A stretch of DNA of 64,000 nucleotides. Origin: Larix kaempferi (Eukaryota; Streptophyta; Pinopsida; Pinales; Pinaceae). The number at the start of each line of letters is the position of its first letter. Positions within the stretch are counted from its first letter, which is position 1. Below are positions 33,545 through 44,664 of this stretch, one piece after another. The position numbers and the translations under genes are program-made. Where the stretch lies: assembly GCA_027924585.1 (NCBI GenBank), contig BSBM01000442.1:6882001-6946000 (forward strand), in the 5' to 3' direction. The notes below the pieces were generated by a model. That model was not told the origin of the DNA, searched no databases, and saw nothing but the letters and a program-made list of their open reading frames with translations.

Positions 33545-35238
33545 CCCTAACAGCTCGATCCCAATTGTGGCTTTAGGGCCCCTTGCCGCGGTTTCTGATC
33601 GCGGTTGTCAGGGCTACAGTCGCGGTATGGGGCCGCTCCTGTAGGAGGCAAACTCGGGGTCTCGAACTGCGAGTCCAGCCTTGGAACTTGTGGTACAGGA
33701 CCGCGTATTTCGACCCAAAACCCGTGGTTTCACCCCACAAACTCGCGGTCCACCCCACGTGGACCGTACAAAAACTCCCATGGGACCCACTACCCCCCCG
33801 AACCCAATGAAAATGCAGGTATGAGTTTATCGGAATACTTGTAACTCCCGGATCTGGAAACGGCCGGTTAGATCGTCCAGAAACACCAACTCAGCTCTGG
33901 TCCACTCTGATCACTAGTCAAAGTCAACAAGTCCAAATAACACTTGTCATGTTTGACCCACTTACTATTTATAGTCCATTGACTTTTTCTTGTTTTGGCC
34001 ATTCTGAACCCATACGGAGTCCATTTTTTGAACCGTTTCCACCACTGGAATCAGCATGACGAGACCGTCATGATGGTCAACTTGTTTTCTTATCTTTTCC
34101 ACATCATTTTTTGAGCATTTTTTAGATACCACTAGTCACCTCGGTTTGCGTGCCACTTCGGCTGCTCTCCGTTTTTGATATATTTTATATCCTCGGATTC
34201 ATTTTTTTGAGCCCGTGATGATGCTTGAGATCATTTCTTGCTCTCACCCCCAGATTTTTTGGGTATTTTTTCCAAAACGCCCCCCGTAGCCTCGGTTTGC
34301 ATGCCACTTCGGTCGTTCTCCATTTTTGACACTTTTTCTATCGCTAGATTCATTTTTTCGAGCTCATGATGATGCTTGAGGTCATTTCTCGCTCTCACCA
34401 GGTACAATTTCAACATTGTGTCTCGACACCTCGCTGCCTCGGTTTACGCACCACATCGACCGCCATCGAATTGTTCCACCTTTTTACATGAGCCATTCAC
34501 TCCTTTCATACTGCAATTATTTCGTTATTTTGCCACCATTCATTATCCCGCAAGGAGGCCCACCAGTGTTCCCCCCCTCCCTAGTTCTTGGCCATCATCA
34601 ATGTTCCTTGATTGAGCACTTCCTCCTTGCTTGGCCATTCCTTTTGTTCGTTATAATTTTATCCCTTTTTCGGGCCAGACAAGTCCTTTACGAAAAAGGC
34701 ACTTAGGGAGTTTCTGTTAAGCTCTTTTTTGACTCCTAAAACAATGAAAAGATCGCCGAGCAATATTGCTTCATTTCATGCTCGTTAAAGTACCTCAAAG
34801 GGCGTCTATCTGGTATAAGTTTAACCCTTTTCCGGACCTGGTAGACTAATTACGAAAAAGGAATACTCTAGTCACACCGGCTAGAAGAGTTATTCATTGC
34901 ATCCTTTTATGCTTCTTCAGGCCTTGGAGAATAACACACAAAAAAGCAACCCCCTGGAGTCTTCTTATCGCTTTCAGACTCTCTAAAATTGAAAGCAACC
35001 ACGAGCATGCACCGTCCTGGGCTCGTACAAATCCACACGACAGTACCATTCCATTATTTCAGAGTCTTCTTATCGCTTTCAGACTCCTTAAAATTGAAAG
35101 TAATCACGAGCATGAACTGTCCTGGGCTCGTATAAATCCACACGACAGTACCATGTTAAACACACTTCTTCTAGTTCCTTAACCCATGAAGAAGTCCCCC
35201 CGTGCCTCTTGGCACTATGATCGATCATCTCGGCAAGA
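33545..35238 (-). other. Element E leader with two tandem duplications
   Basis: No gene was recognised. The stretch 34140-34585 holds three imperfect copies of a ~150-bp unit (CTCGGTTTGCGTGCCACTTC at 34140, 34291 and, diverged, 34438). The stretch 34957-35160 holds two copies of a 105-bp unit (GAGTCTTCTTATCGCTTTCA at 34957 and 35062). These lie between the PBS and the two-exon ORF. Confidence 0.75.
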
Positions 35239-35256
35239 TCCCCAGTGGAGTCGCCA
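35239..35256 (-). other. Primer binding site of element E
   Basis: On the minus strand TGGCGACTCCACTGGGGA lies four bases from the 5' LTR. It is nearly identical to D's PBS although the LTRs of D and E are unrelated. Confidence 0.85.
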
Positions 35257-35260
35257 AAAC

Positions 35261-35977
35261 TGTAGCTAGGGTTTTCACCCTAGCTTGTGCAAATGAGCAC
35301 CTACTAAGGAGAAGGGACTCCTTAGTAGCAGTTCAGAAAAACAGTAAATGAAAGACAGTACAGTAAAATAGTAACTACTCTAAGCATGTGCATAAAACAG
35401 AAAAGACAAGATAGTAAAAATGGTTTTTGTATTGATTATACCTCCAATGTGAAGGTTGGTGAAGCCTTTGCAACAGTCCAAGAGGGTTGCTTCCAAGCTC
35501 CAATTTTGTTCCTTTCTCTTTCTCCAAAGGGTTTTGGAAATGGGCCAAAGGGGCACTCAAATGTGAAAGTAGCTCAGGGGTGAGCTAGGGTTTCAGGAGT
35601 GATTTTGGTAGAGTAAGGGTGTGGTTGACTGTGGATATGAAATGAGGGGCCTCCATCACCTATTTATAGGTTTTTAGTGGTAGAGTGTTGGCCCATGGTT
35701 TTGGGCACCATATGGTTTAGGTCAGCTGTATAGGGTTTTTGCTTCCTTTTTCCCTCTTTTTCCTCTTTTTTGTATTTTTTATTCCCTTTTTAGAGGGTTT
35801 TTACTATTTTGGAGGAATTTTGGATTATTTTGGGGGAAAAAGGGGTTTTTTGGCCTTTTGGAGGCTTTTTAATGGGTTTTTTAAGGTTTTGGAGGCAAAT
35901 ATGGTAGGAAATATGGACAAATGAGTCATGTAATGAATGGGGTAGATGAGGTAGTGAACACTTTTTGGGTGTTAACA
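35261..35977 (-). repeat. Element E 5' LTR
   Basis: A 717-bp copy of 27660-28376, with only scattered differences including small indels in the T-rich run near 35770-35890. It is flanked on the right by the AGGGA duplication at 35978-35982. Confidence 0.93.
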
Positions 35978-35982
35978 AGGGA

Positions 35983-37047
35983 AACCCTAAAAATTCAAAC
36001 TTCTGAAAGGATAGAAAGATGTGCCTTTATGAGCTGATCAACCTAGTTTACTCAGAATTTGAAAACTGCAAAGTTTCACCCCTCAAATTTGATCTTCAAT
36101 CTTCTATATTTACTAGGGAAGACCCTGAATTAGGGTTTGTAGTTTGATCCAAAAATCTAAACTTGATTTTTCCAAGGAGCTTCCAGCTATGGTCACAGAT
36201 TTCAAAAATTTCCATTTTTGCAGAAGCCCTAATTTTTCACCTTTCCGATCAAAGTCCCGAACTAGGGTTTGATCAAGCCTGACCTTCTGCCCAACCAAAA
36301 AATTCGATCTTGGTCTCTAAATTTCAATTTTGATGAGGAGCATCCAGATGTGGTCTCCAATTACAAAAATTCCAACTTTCTCCGAAACCCTAAATTTCGA
36401 TAGCCATGAATGAAGGTGCTCAAAATCCAATTCTGTTTTGACAGAAATATGCACATGATTGTTTCTGGTGTAACTTAGAAATTTTGGATCTACAGGGTTT
36501 GAAACTTCTTCCTGTGGTAGCCTGACCTATTGAATTTCCAACCCCATAGGTCTGACCTCAAATGGATTCTCTGAGAGAGATTTATTCCAAGTGTTGCAAC
36601 GTGACCTGTTTATGGGATAAAACATGGGAGCGAACTTGTACGAAGTGCCACATGTCATTGGTTCAATTTCGGCCTCTGAAAATCAGACCTGTGAACGCTC
36701 AGTCTATGCCCTGCTTGCCACTTTTTACGAAATTTCATTTGGAGCTTCCTATCCCAAGTTGTGACCTTTTTTCCTAGGTCACCTGTTTATGACTGAGATC
36801 TGGAAGAGGCAGAAACCCTATATTGTACAGATCATAAATATGAAAGTACAACGAATTAGAGGCTCTCCTTCGGGCACAAAGTACATGGGGATCTTATATT
36901 CGACCTGTAAGATTTTCAAATCCTGAAACTTTGCCAAAATGAATTTATAGCTAAAGTGCTACGATGACTGGTTTTTGCTATATCAAGCCCTAGCTTCACA
37001 AGTGAAACAAGTGTCATAAATGCCATACCATGCCTTCTTTCAGGATA
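35983..37047 (-). other. Element F 5' leader, no gene
   Basis: This is F sequence between its PBS and the insertion point of E. It contains repeated AAACCCTAATTT-like words but no sustained frame or Copia gag motif. Confidence 0.55.
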
Positions 37048-37059
37048 ACTCTGATACCA
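37048..37059 (-). other. Primer binding site of element F
   Basis: On the minus strand TGGTATCAGAGT lies beside the 5' LTR, matching the initiator tRNA-Met PBS (TGGTATCAGAGC) used by most plant Copia elements. It fixes the orientation of F as minus. Confidence 0.85.
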
Positions 37060-37660
37060 AGTTAGTTTTTCAGAAATTTCAATTTGATCTAGGATCTTAA
37101 TTGAGAGAATAACATGTACAACATATCTACATCATATCAATCATGGACACAATAATGCAAGCACACAAGAGACACAGAGTTTCACCGGGGAAAACCAAGA
37201 AGGTGAAAAACCCCGTAACTTCCTCAGAGATAGATAGAGCAATGATACAACCCATGTACAAGAGATAGTCCTCCTAGCAACATCTTCTCCTCCTCCACTA
37301 GTGCGCCACTTTCCAATGAGTGTGTGAGTGAATAATAGAAAATGATCAAATAGAGTGCCTCCCACACTCTATTTATACTTGACTTGACTTGCCTAATAAC
37401 CTTTACTAGGTCGGTCTTAAATTAACCACATAACATAATGCTGACATGGCCGACCCCTAATAGGGTGGTCTAATGACCCTTTAACCCACATGACTTATAC
37501 AGGGCCGACCCCAACAAGGTGGTCTAATAACCCATCAAGTATAAGTTACGACACTTACAATATAAATGACGACACTTTCGTATAGAGGAATAATAACATC
37601 TCTATAGGAGTACAATATACATAAGGTGAAATACATTACGAAGTTACATATACATCAACA
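37060..37660 (-). repeat. Element F 5' LTR
   Basis: A 601-bp match to 22150-22737. On the minus strand it starts TGTTGATGTATATG. It is followed on the right by the AAACC duplication and D's gag frame. Confidence 0.9.
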
Positions 37661-37665
37661 AAACC

Positions 37666-38862
37666 CTGTTTGACCAAAGAAAATTCCAGACCCATTGTCT
37701 GAGTGCTTTGTGGGAAAATTTACAAGCCTGGGAAGAAACTAGTAGCCTGTCTCCCTTTGCTAAAGCTGCTAGCCAAAGTACCCAAGTCCTGAGTATCACT
37801 CCTGTTGCTCCTAAAACTCCCTCTTCTCCCGAGGAAAACCTGAGAGACGTGGCTGCTAGATATGCCCCTTTGGCCCTCCCACCAAATCCTGATGACCTAC
37901 CTATGGGCTACGCCCAACGCCTCATGATATTTGATGGGGAGGGAAAAGTCTCTGCACAATAGCATATAGATTAGTTCAATGACTTCACAGACCTAGAATA
38001 GGTGGATGAAGATGATGTTAAAATGAGGTTGCTTGCCCAAAGCCTAGCAGGGGAGGTGAAGAAATGGTTTAAGGCCCTTCCAAATAGAGGAATAGCTACC
38101 TATGAAATATTTGAAGAAGCTTTCCTAGCTAGATGGCAGGATAAGCAAAACCCTCTCCAGATTCTCACTCAGTATGAAAATACAAAGAAAACCAATGTTG
38201 AGACTGTCCAAGAATTCTCAGCCAGGTTAACGAGAATGTACAATTCCATCCTTGTGGGCATAAAACCCCCTGTAGGGGCTGCCAAGCTTCATTTTTCCAA
38301 CTATTTTGACAATGAATTTGCTCTCATGCTGAGAGAAAGAAGATCCCCTACTCTCCCTGAAATGCTGAAAGATGCACTAGAAGTAGAAGCCAACCTGATG
38401 GCCTCGGGCAAAATGAAACACTTGATTGAAACTAAGAAAAAGAGATGCCATGAGGTAGTGCAACCCCACATCCCAATCCATGGATGCCAAATTCGAACAA
38501 ATTATGAGAACTATGGAGATACTCGTGGATAGGATCTCCCTTGATAGCAGGCCTCCTTCCAGAGAAAACCCAGAGCCTCAAGCTCGAAATAACAATCTCA
38601 GAAGACCCCCTACCCCACAAGGAAGACCTAGAGAGCCAAGATATCCTGACAATTAGCCAATCAGACCACCTTTTGTTGAGAATATCATAGATGATGAAGA
38701 AGAATATAGACAGGCTGAAGACCAAATCCATGTCTTTGATCAGACCCAACCCTAGTTCTATTTGATTAAAGCTAAACAGGACCGGTCTTCCCTGCAATCT
38801 AACGATGTCCCTGGGAATCAGAATCTGACCAGTACCAAAGAGGGCTCCACAACGCCATCTAT
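37666..38862 (+). pseudogene. gag: Element D gag, remainder
   Basis: It continues from 22149 in the same frame: LFDQRKFQTHCLSALW, a Ser/Pro linker, MGYAQRLMIFDGEGK, three stops (37960-38001), then the capsid-type domain VKMRLLAQSLAGEVKKWFKALP, FEEAFLARWQDKQNPLQ and VQEFSARLTRMYNSI. A frameshift near 38480 leads into an Arg/Pro-rich tail (MEILVDRIS, RRPPTPQGRPREPR). No zinc knuckle was found, as is common in Tat elements. Confidence 0.85.
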
Positions 38863-39840
38863 GTGTTTGAGAGGAAACATAATTTGAGGAGTATAAAAGT
38901 AACATTAGACCGAGGAAGGGCTGCTGTTGATCCATCCTCTTCTCAGCCACCAAGAAAGGAAATCCCTGAGAGAAAAGACCCAAAGGCTGAAATGTCTAAG
39001 GAGACTCTAGGGAAGGGGGAAAAACCTCCTAAGAAGAGTTCAGAAGGGAGATATGAAGGTGACAGAAAGATATCAGAGAAGGTCCATACTGTTTTCAATT
39101 TGGAGAATGAAATATCCAAGATTAAGATCTCCATCCCCTTGAATGAATTGGTCAAAAAATCAGAGTACAAAGACCAGATCCCGAAGGTAGTAAATGGTGG
39201 AGAAGGAAAGCAGCCCGATACTCTCAATCTGCAAGATGACAAGCCCAATCTTCTGTTTGGCCCCCACATAGAAAATGCCTCAGAAATTGATGTCCCTCCT
39301 TTTTATATTAGTCTCAACATACATGACCATTTCCTGCATAATGCCATGTTTGATTTAGGAGCCTCTCATAACCTCATGCCAAGTTCAGTAGTGGAGAATT
39401 TTGGGTTGGAAATAACAAGACCCTATAAAGACCTATTCTCCTTTGATTCTAAAAGAGTTCCATGTGTAGGGATGATTAAAGACTTGGTGATCTCACTGAC
39501 TCAGATACCTCAGAAAAATATGATCATGGTTGTGGTAGTGGCTTATATTCCACCTAAGCTTGGGATGTTGTTGTCCAGGTCATGGACTGCAAAGTTGAAG
39601 GGAACCATGCAAATGGACATGTCTTATGCCACCATCCCTATCATTTTGGAAAGCAAAAGGCTGTACAGGGAGCATAGGATGTCATATGTAGTAAGAAACA
39701 AGGATATGCCTGATAACCACCCCATATTTTCCATAGACAAGGATGTAGGTTCCTCAATTCTCTGCTATGATCCAGGTTCAGAAGAAGAAAGTGCGAAAGC
39801 TGCCAAGTTACCTGAACCAAATGATGGGAATGGGGTATAA
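38863..39840 (+). pseudogene. pol: Element D protease region of pol
   Basis: A 325-codon open frame. The N-terminal half is a Lys/Glu-rich linker. The protease core has NAMFDLGASHNLMP near 39340-39380 (DLGA in place of DSGA), then KRVPCVGMIKDLVISL and KLGMLLSRSW. The frame ends at TAA 39838-39840 and the next domain follows in another frame from 39883. Confidence 0.82.
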
Positions 39841-39882
39841 TGCCTTGACAGCTCAGCTAACGCAGAGAATGATGGGCAACAA

Positions 39883-40827
39883 GTGGAAGATGACAGTAAT
39901 GAGAAATCAGAGTTGGAAACAGAAGCCACAGCCACCCTCCAAAAAAAAGATCACTGGGTCATGAGATTCGATGGGGCTGTGAACAAAGAAAGAGGTGGAG
40001 TAGGGATATGGATCATCCCTCTCAACGAGAGAAATGCATGTGCCAAGTTTCATAATTTCAAACTAATGTTTGACTGTTCTAATAATGTAGTGGAATATGA
40101 AGCTCTGCTATTGGGCTTGAATGTATTCAAAGGCCTGAAAGCTAAGAAGATCAAGGTTTATGGAGATGCAGAGCTAATAATCCAGCAGGTAAAAGGAAAC
40201 TATGAGGCTAAGCATACCAGGCTAAAGGCTTACAGGAATGTTGTGTGGGACATGTTTGACAATTTCTTCACAAAGAATGATATCTTTTTCATCCCCAGAG
40301 AGAAAAATATAGTGGCCGACACCCTAGCCAGTTTTGCTAGCAAATTTCAGCTCCCTACTTATCCTGACAGAACTCACATGATTAATATGAGGCATAGGCC
40401 ATCTGTCCCGGACAATACTAAGCACTGGAAAATATTTGAAGATGACCAGCAGATAAAGAAGTTCCTGGAGATGACTGGGGAGTTTTCCAATATCCAGATT
40501 GATCAAGAGGACTGTGAAGGAGAGGAATGGGAACCTAACCCACTAGAGCTCCAAACCACTTTGGGAGGCAAAGATATTTTGCAGCTAAAAAGAAACTACA
40601 TACCCAAAGGTTTGGTCCCACTGGAAATATTGTTTGATGAAAATGATGTAGCCAGAGATCACAAGGTGGCTCCAAACCCGAAGGAAGTAGAAGACTGTAA
40701 CATTGGGAGCAATGAGGAGCCCAAAATTGTCAAACTATCAAAGTCTTTGGCCCCAGGTATCAAAAGGGACTATATGGATTTAATGAGAAAGTTTCTAATG
40801 TGTTCGCATGGTGCTATGAAGATTTAA
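39883..40827 (+). pseudogene. pol: Element D archaeal-type RNase H located before RT
   Basis: Residues 28-150 of the 314-codon frame form an RNase H: Asp in MRFDGAVNKERGG, Glu in NNVVEYEALLLGL, Asp in KVYGDAELIIQQVKG and Asp in KNIVADTLASFAS, a complete acidic set. After this the linker carries LNPLELQTTLGGKD and NYIPKGLVPLEILFD. The frame ends at 40827 and RT begins in another frame at about 40800 (NVFAWCYEDLKEYD). A gypsy-type RNase H is also present after RT (42760-43060), so the element has two. Confidence 0.85.
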
Positions 40828-41738
40828 AAGAATATGACATGGCTGTCATCCAACATACCATACCAGTCATGACAGGGGAGAAGCCATTCAAGCAGAAGCT
40901 GAGAAGGATGAATCCCCTGTTGCTCCCACTAATAGAAAAAGAGGTAAAAAGGTTGTCTGAAGCCAAAATCATAGTCTCTTTGAGGTTTTCACGGTGGGTG
41001 GCAAACATAGTCCCACTGAGGAAAAATAATGGTGAAATCAGACTATGCATTGACTTTAGAAATCTCAACAAGGTGTCCCTAAAGGACAACTACCCCTTGC
41101 CCAAAATGGACCACATTTTGCAGAAGGTTGTAGGGGCAGCAAGAATGTCCATGATGGATGGATTTTTAGGATACAATCAGATTAAGGTGCAACCAAAAGA
41201 CCAGAGCAAGATAGCTTTTACCACACCTTGGGGAACTTTCATGTATGTGAAGATGCCCTTTGGTCTGTTGAATGCGGGGGCGACCTTCTAGAGAGCCATG
41301 GACATAGCTTTTGTAGGAGAGAAAGACAAATTTGTAGTGGTCTACATGGATGACATCACAATATATTCTGAATCTGATGAGGAACATATGAAGCATTTGC
41401 ACCAAGTGTTCACCAAGTGTAGGAAATTTGAAATCTCCTTGAACCTAAAAAAGTCTAATTTTTCCATGCAAAGGGTAAGCTGTTGGGCTACATAATATCT
41501 AAAGATGGGATCAAAATTGACCCAGACAAAATAGATGCAATACAGAAAATTGAGCTCCCCAGGAGTAACAAGGAGGTCCAATCCTTTCTGGGCATAGTGA
41601 ACTTCATAAGGAGATTTATCCCCAATTTTGTAGAAATCATGAGGTCGATCACCTGCATGCTTAAGAAAGACAATCAAGTCAGGTGGACTGTGGAGGCTAG
41701 GCAAGCATTTGAGGATATAAAGAGAGCAATTGTTGAAA
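40800..41738 (+). pseudogene. pol: Element D reverse transcriptase
   Basis: RT blocks in order: HTIPVMTGEKPFKQKLRR, SRWVANIVPLRKNNGEIRLC, MMDGFLGYNQIKV, MPFGLLNAGATF, a TAG at 41289, catalytic VVYMDD (41343-41354), then after a frameshift near 41475 GYIISKDGIKIDPDKI and QSFLGIVNFIRRF. The frame is cut at Glu of AIVE by a solo LTR at 41739 and continues at 42765. Confidence 0.9.
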
Positions 41739-42759
41739 TGTTGTAGAGATTTATTCCTACGGATAGAAAGAAGCCCTCTTAGGTTAAATTAGGATAAAAT
41801 GACTCTAATCTAAGACAAAAGTGAAACAAATGCTATCTTGAATCCTAGATCAAACAAGCATTTCAAGATTTCAGTATTGAAGAATATGAGAGAAAATAAC
41901 TGACCTTTCACTCTGATGTTTGTCCCACTTGTAGTCCAGATCTCGAAGTCCTCGCGATGAACCTATTAAGATCAGACAAGATACAAGCATATACAATTCT
42001 CCGAGTACCTTGAATCACAAGTTAGAATCTAAATCTAGCTAGATACAAATCATGTAATTGAATCATAATCAACATACACAAATTGGGAAACAAGACAAGT
42101 TATCTTTATTGGAAACTTGATAATGCTTACAATGATTGCTTGATGTCCAAGCCAACTTTCAGCTCCAAGTTCCTCCTCTAGCTATCTCTGCAAAAGTCTC
42201 AAGATCATAGGTTGGATGCCCTAAAAGTCCTCCCCTTGGCTCATGGAAGGCCTCTCCTTTATAGTGCTTGGAAGGGGTAACCATAAGGAGAGTAAGATGG
42301 ATCTAATGAGTGTTTAGTGGATCAGCCAACCTAAACAAGGAGAGGGGGTTGGGATCGAATCAGGACTGATAATCCTAAGAAATTCTCTTGAAGGATGAGA
42401 TCCATGATCCATGGAAAAAGGCTAAAAAAGGATTTTTCGTGCCTCCAGGTCTGAGCATAATGCGATAATAATCTCGATTATCGCACCCTAGGGTTTGAGC
42501 ATAGCGCGAAAACCCTAATTTTCGCTACCCAACAGATGTGCAAGGCACAAAAATCTATGCAGATAGGGTCAGCTAATGTGACACATGGCAGATAAAGTGA
42601 TATCTTCGGCATTCAGTCAATGGATTTTGCTCCTAGGTGTCCAGATGAGACCAAGGAGGGAGCCAATAATGTGTGACGGTCGTTAGGGAGAAATGTCGCT
42701 AGGTCACATGGTACAAAGATGCGACGCTGAGGCTTGGATTGTAACTTTGAGGTATAACA
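41739..42759 (-). mobile_element. Solo LTR inserted in element D pol
   Basis: A 1021-bp insert begins TGTTGTAGAG and ends GTATAACA. It is flanked by TGAAA (41734-41738) and TGAAG (42760-42764), a near-perfect 5-bp duplication. Removing it plus one copy restores the frame AIVE-APVLINP. On the minus strand a CTATAAAG box (42257-42264) precedes AATAAAG (42104-42110), suggesting minus orientation. It matches none of the other LTRs in the window. Confidence 0.8.
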
Positions 42760-42764
42760 TGAAG

Positions 42765-43297
42765 CACCTGTACTGATCAACCCAGAATTTGACAAGGAAT
42801 TTCTTATGTTTTCTTTCACCTCTGAGCATTCCATAGCATGTGTGCTTTTACAGAAAAATGAGGAAGGAGATGAGCAACCCATAGCTTTCTTCAGCAGGGC
42901 TCTCAGAGATGCTGAGCTCAAGTACAACATTATGGAAAAGCAAGCCTATGCCATGATCAAAACTCTGAAGGATTTCAGGGTTTATGTCTTACACTTCCAT
43001 GTTGTAGCTCATGTTCCCAATGCTGCTGTGAAAGATATATTTACACAACCTAATCCATAAGGTAGAAGGGCAAAGTGGATAGCTACGCTATTGGAATATG
43101 ACCTGGAGATCAAACCTACGAAGCTTATTAAAGGGCAAGGCCTGGCCAGACTCATGGCTGAGTCAAATTGGGATTCAATGAGTGTGAACCTGCTGTCACA
43201 TGTGCAAGGAGAAGCTTCCCAAGATCCACTAACTCAGGTATCAGACAAATTCCTATCCTCCCCTTGGTATTCTGATGTTGTATATGTTTTGTAGAAC
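42765..43297 (+). pseudogene. pol: Element D gypsy-type RNase H
   Basis: The frame reads APVLINPEFDKEF, SFTSEHSIACVLLQKN, FFSRALRDAELKYNIMEKQAYAM and FHVVAHVPNAAV. The first catalytic Asp is replaced (SFTSEHS where an Asp-Ala/Ser is expected). Stops follow at 43058 and 43292. The later LEYDLEIKPTKLIKGQGLARLMAES is the usual tail of this domain. Confidence 0.82.
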
Positions 43298-44488
43298 TTG
43301 CAAACACCCCCTGAGACGGGAAAAAGCAAATCCAGATCCACCAAGATGAAGGTTGCGAAGTATTGCATACTTAGTGGTTGCCTTTATTGGAAAGACCTCG
43401 GGGGTGTCCTCTTGAATTGCATAGTGGAAGATGAGGCCAAAGAAACATCGAAAGAGTTTCATAAAGGAGTCTGGGGGGGACATCACTACTAGAAGGCCAC
43501 TGTCAATAAAATTCTTAAGGAAGGGTTCTATTGGCATACTATGTTCAGGGATTCCTATAAGGAAATAAAAAGCTGCCATGCATGCCAGGTTTTTGAAGGG
43601 AAGAGGAAACTCTTGTCATTGCCTCTGAAACCAATATCGTTGGAATCCCCTTTCCAGTAGTGGGGGCTCGACTTCATTAGTGAAATTTCCCCAACTCCTA
43701 TGGACAACATAGGTGGATACTGACTGCCACTGATTATTTCACCAAATGGATCTAAGTAGTACCTACCAGACAAGCCACAGATACAGTCATCATCAAGTTT
43801 TTGGAGGAGAATATCATGTCTAGGTTTGGGTGTCCTATTAATATAATCACTGATAATGCACAGGCTTTCAAGTCCAAGAAGATGGTCAAATTCTGGGCCA
43901 TTCTACTGCTTACTATCCCTAGGGAAATGGATTGGCAGAATCCTCCAATAAAATTATGGTGAGGATAATCAAGAAGTTGCTGCAAGAAAATAAAAGGGCT
44001 TGGCACACCAAGTTGACCTTTTCCCTATGGGCTGATAGGATCACCTCTAAAAAGTCCATTGGAACTTCTCCTTTGAAATTAGTATATGGAACATAAGTGA
44101 TATTCCCTGACTCCCTCAAAGGGCCCACAATGAGATTGCTACAGGAGCAAGAGAAAGAGCCAAACCCCGATCTGAGGAGAACTAACTAGCTGGTGGAAGT
44201 GCAAGAAATTAGAGAAGGGATTTTGGTTGAAGCCACAAAAGCTCAGGACCGGATCAAGAAAACGTTTGACAGAAAGACCAAGGCGGATGATTTCCAAGTG
44301 GGAGATATGGTGTTAAAATGGGATGCTAGAAGAGAAGACCAGGCCCAAAAGTTCGATAACCTTTGGTAGGGGCCCTATACAATCATCGCCTACCATGGGA
44401 ATAATGCTTTCTTCTTGTAGGACGAAGGCAATGAACCAGTTGGCAAGGGATCCGTCAATGGGCGGTTCTTAAAGCATTATTCCAAGTA
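43298..44488 (+). pseudogene. pol: Element D integrase
   Basis: It has the zinc domain (HKGVWGGHHY, then FYWHTMFRDSYKEIKSCHACQVF), the first catalytic Asp in WGLDFISEISP (about 43668), a degenerate middle with several stops and frameshifts where ITDNAQAF marks the second Asp, and a C-terminal domain with KADDFQVGDMVLKW and FDNLW, ending VNGRFLKHYSK at TAA 44486-44488. The remaining 44489-44664 contains the presumed purine tract region and no gene. Confidence 0.85.
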
Positions 44489-44664
44489 AAAAAGCAAGTC
44501 TGCCGGCCCACCCCCGTTGTACATAGCCATTTTTGTTTTATTTTTCAGTTAGTTTTGTTCTAGTTTTGTGATACGAAGAAGGAAAAAGAGGAAGGGAATA
44601 AGGGCCACTAGTCTACATGTTCTTGCTACCTTGCAGGGAGGATAACATCCCTGGTTGGAGCCGC

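Larger units (their letters stand above)
27660..35977 (-). mobile_element. Element E: Tat-like Gypsy element, youngest insertion, rearranged interior
   Basis: Two 717-bp LTRs (27660-28376 and 35261-35977) are nearly identical by eye and have TG...CA ends. The target duplication AGGGA is at 27655-27659 and 35978-35982. The PBS is at 35239-35256 and a purine tract lies at 28377-28390, so it reads on the minus strand. The interior has a two-exon ORF and a Gag C-terminus in sense, but no PR-RT, and an integrase and RNase H piece in the opposite strand. Similar LTRs make it the most recent large insertion in the window. Confidence 0.92.
22150..37660 (-). mobile_element. Element F: Ty1/Copia retrotransposon inserted in D's gag, itself broken by E
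   Basis: The LTRs are 22150-22737 (3' LTR on this strand) and 37060-37660 (5' LTR). The target duplication AAACC is at 22145-22149 and 37661-37665. The PBS lies left of the right LTR, so the element reads on the minus strand. Only RT-RNase H remains (24500-25995); gag, protease and integrase were not found. Element E is inserted at 27660-35977. Without E it is about 7.2 kb. It is a non-autonomous, internally deleted Copia member with unusual tandem arrays near its 3' LTR. Confidence 0.9.
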
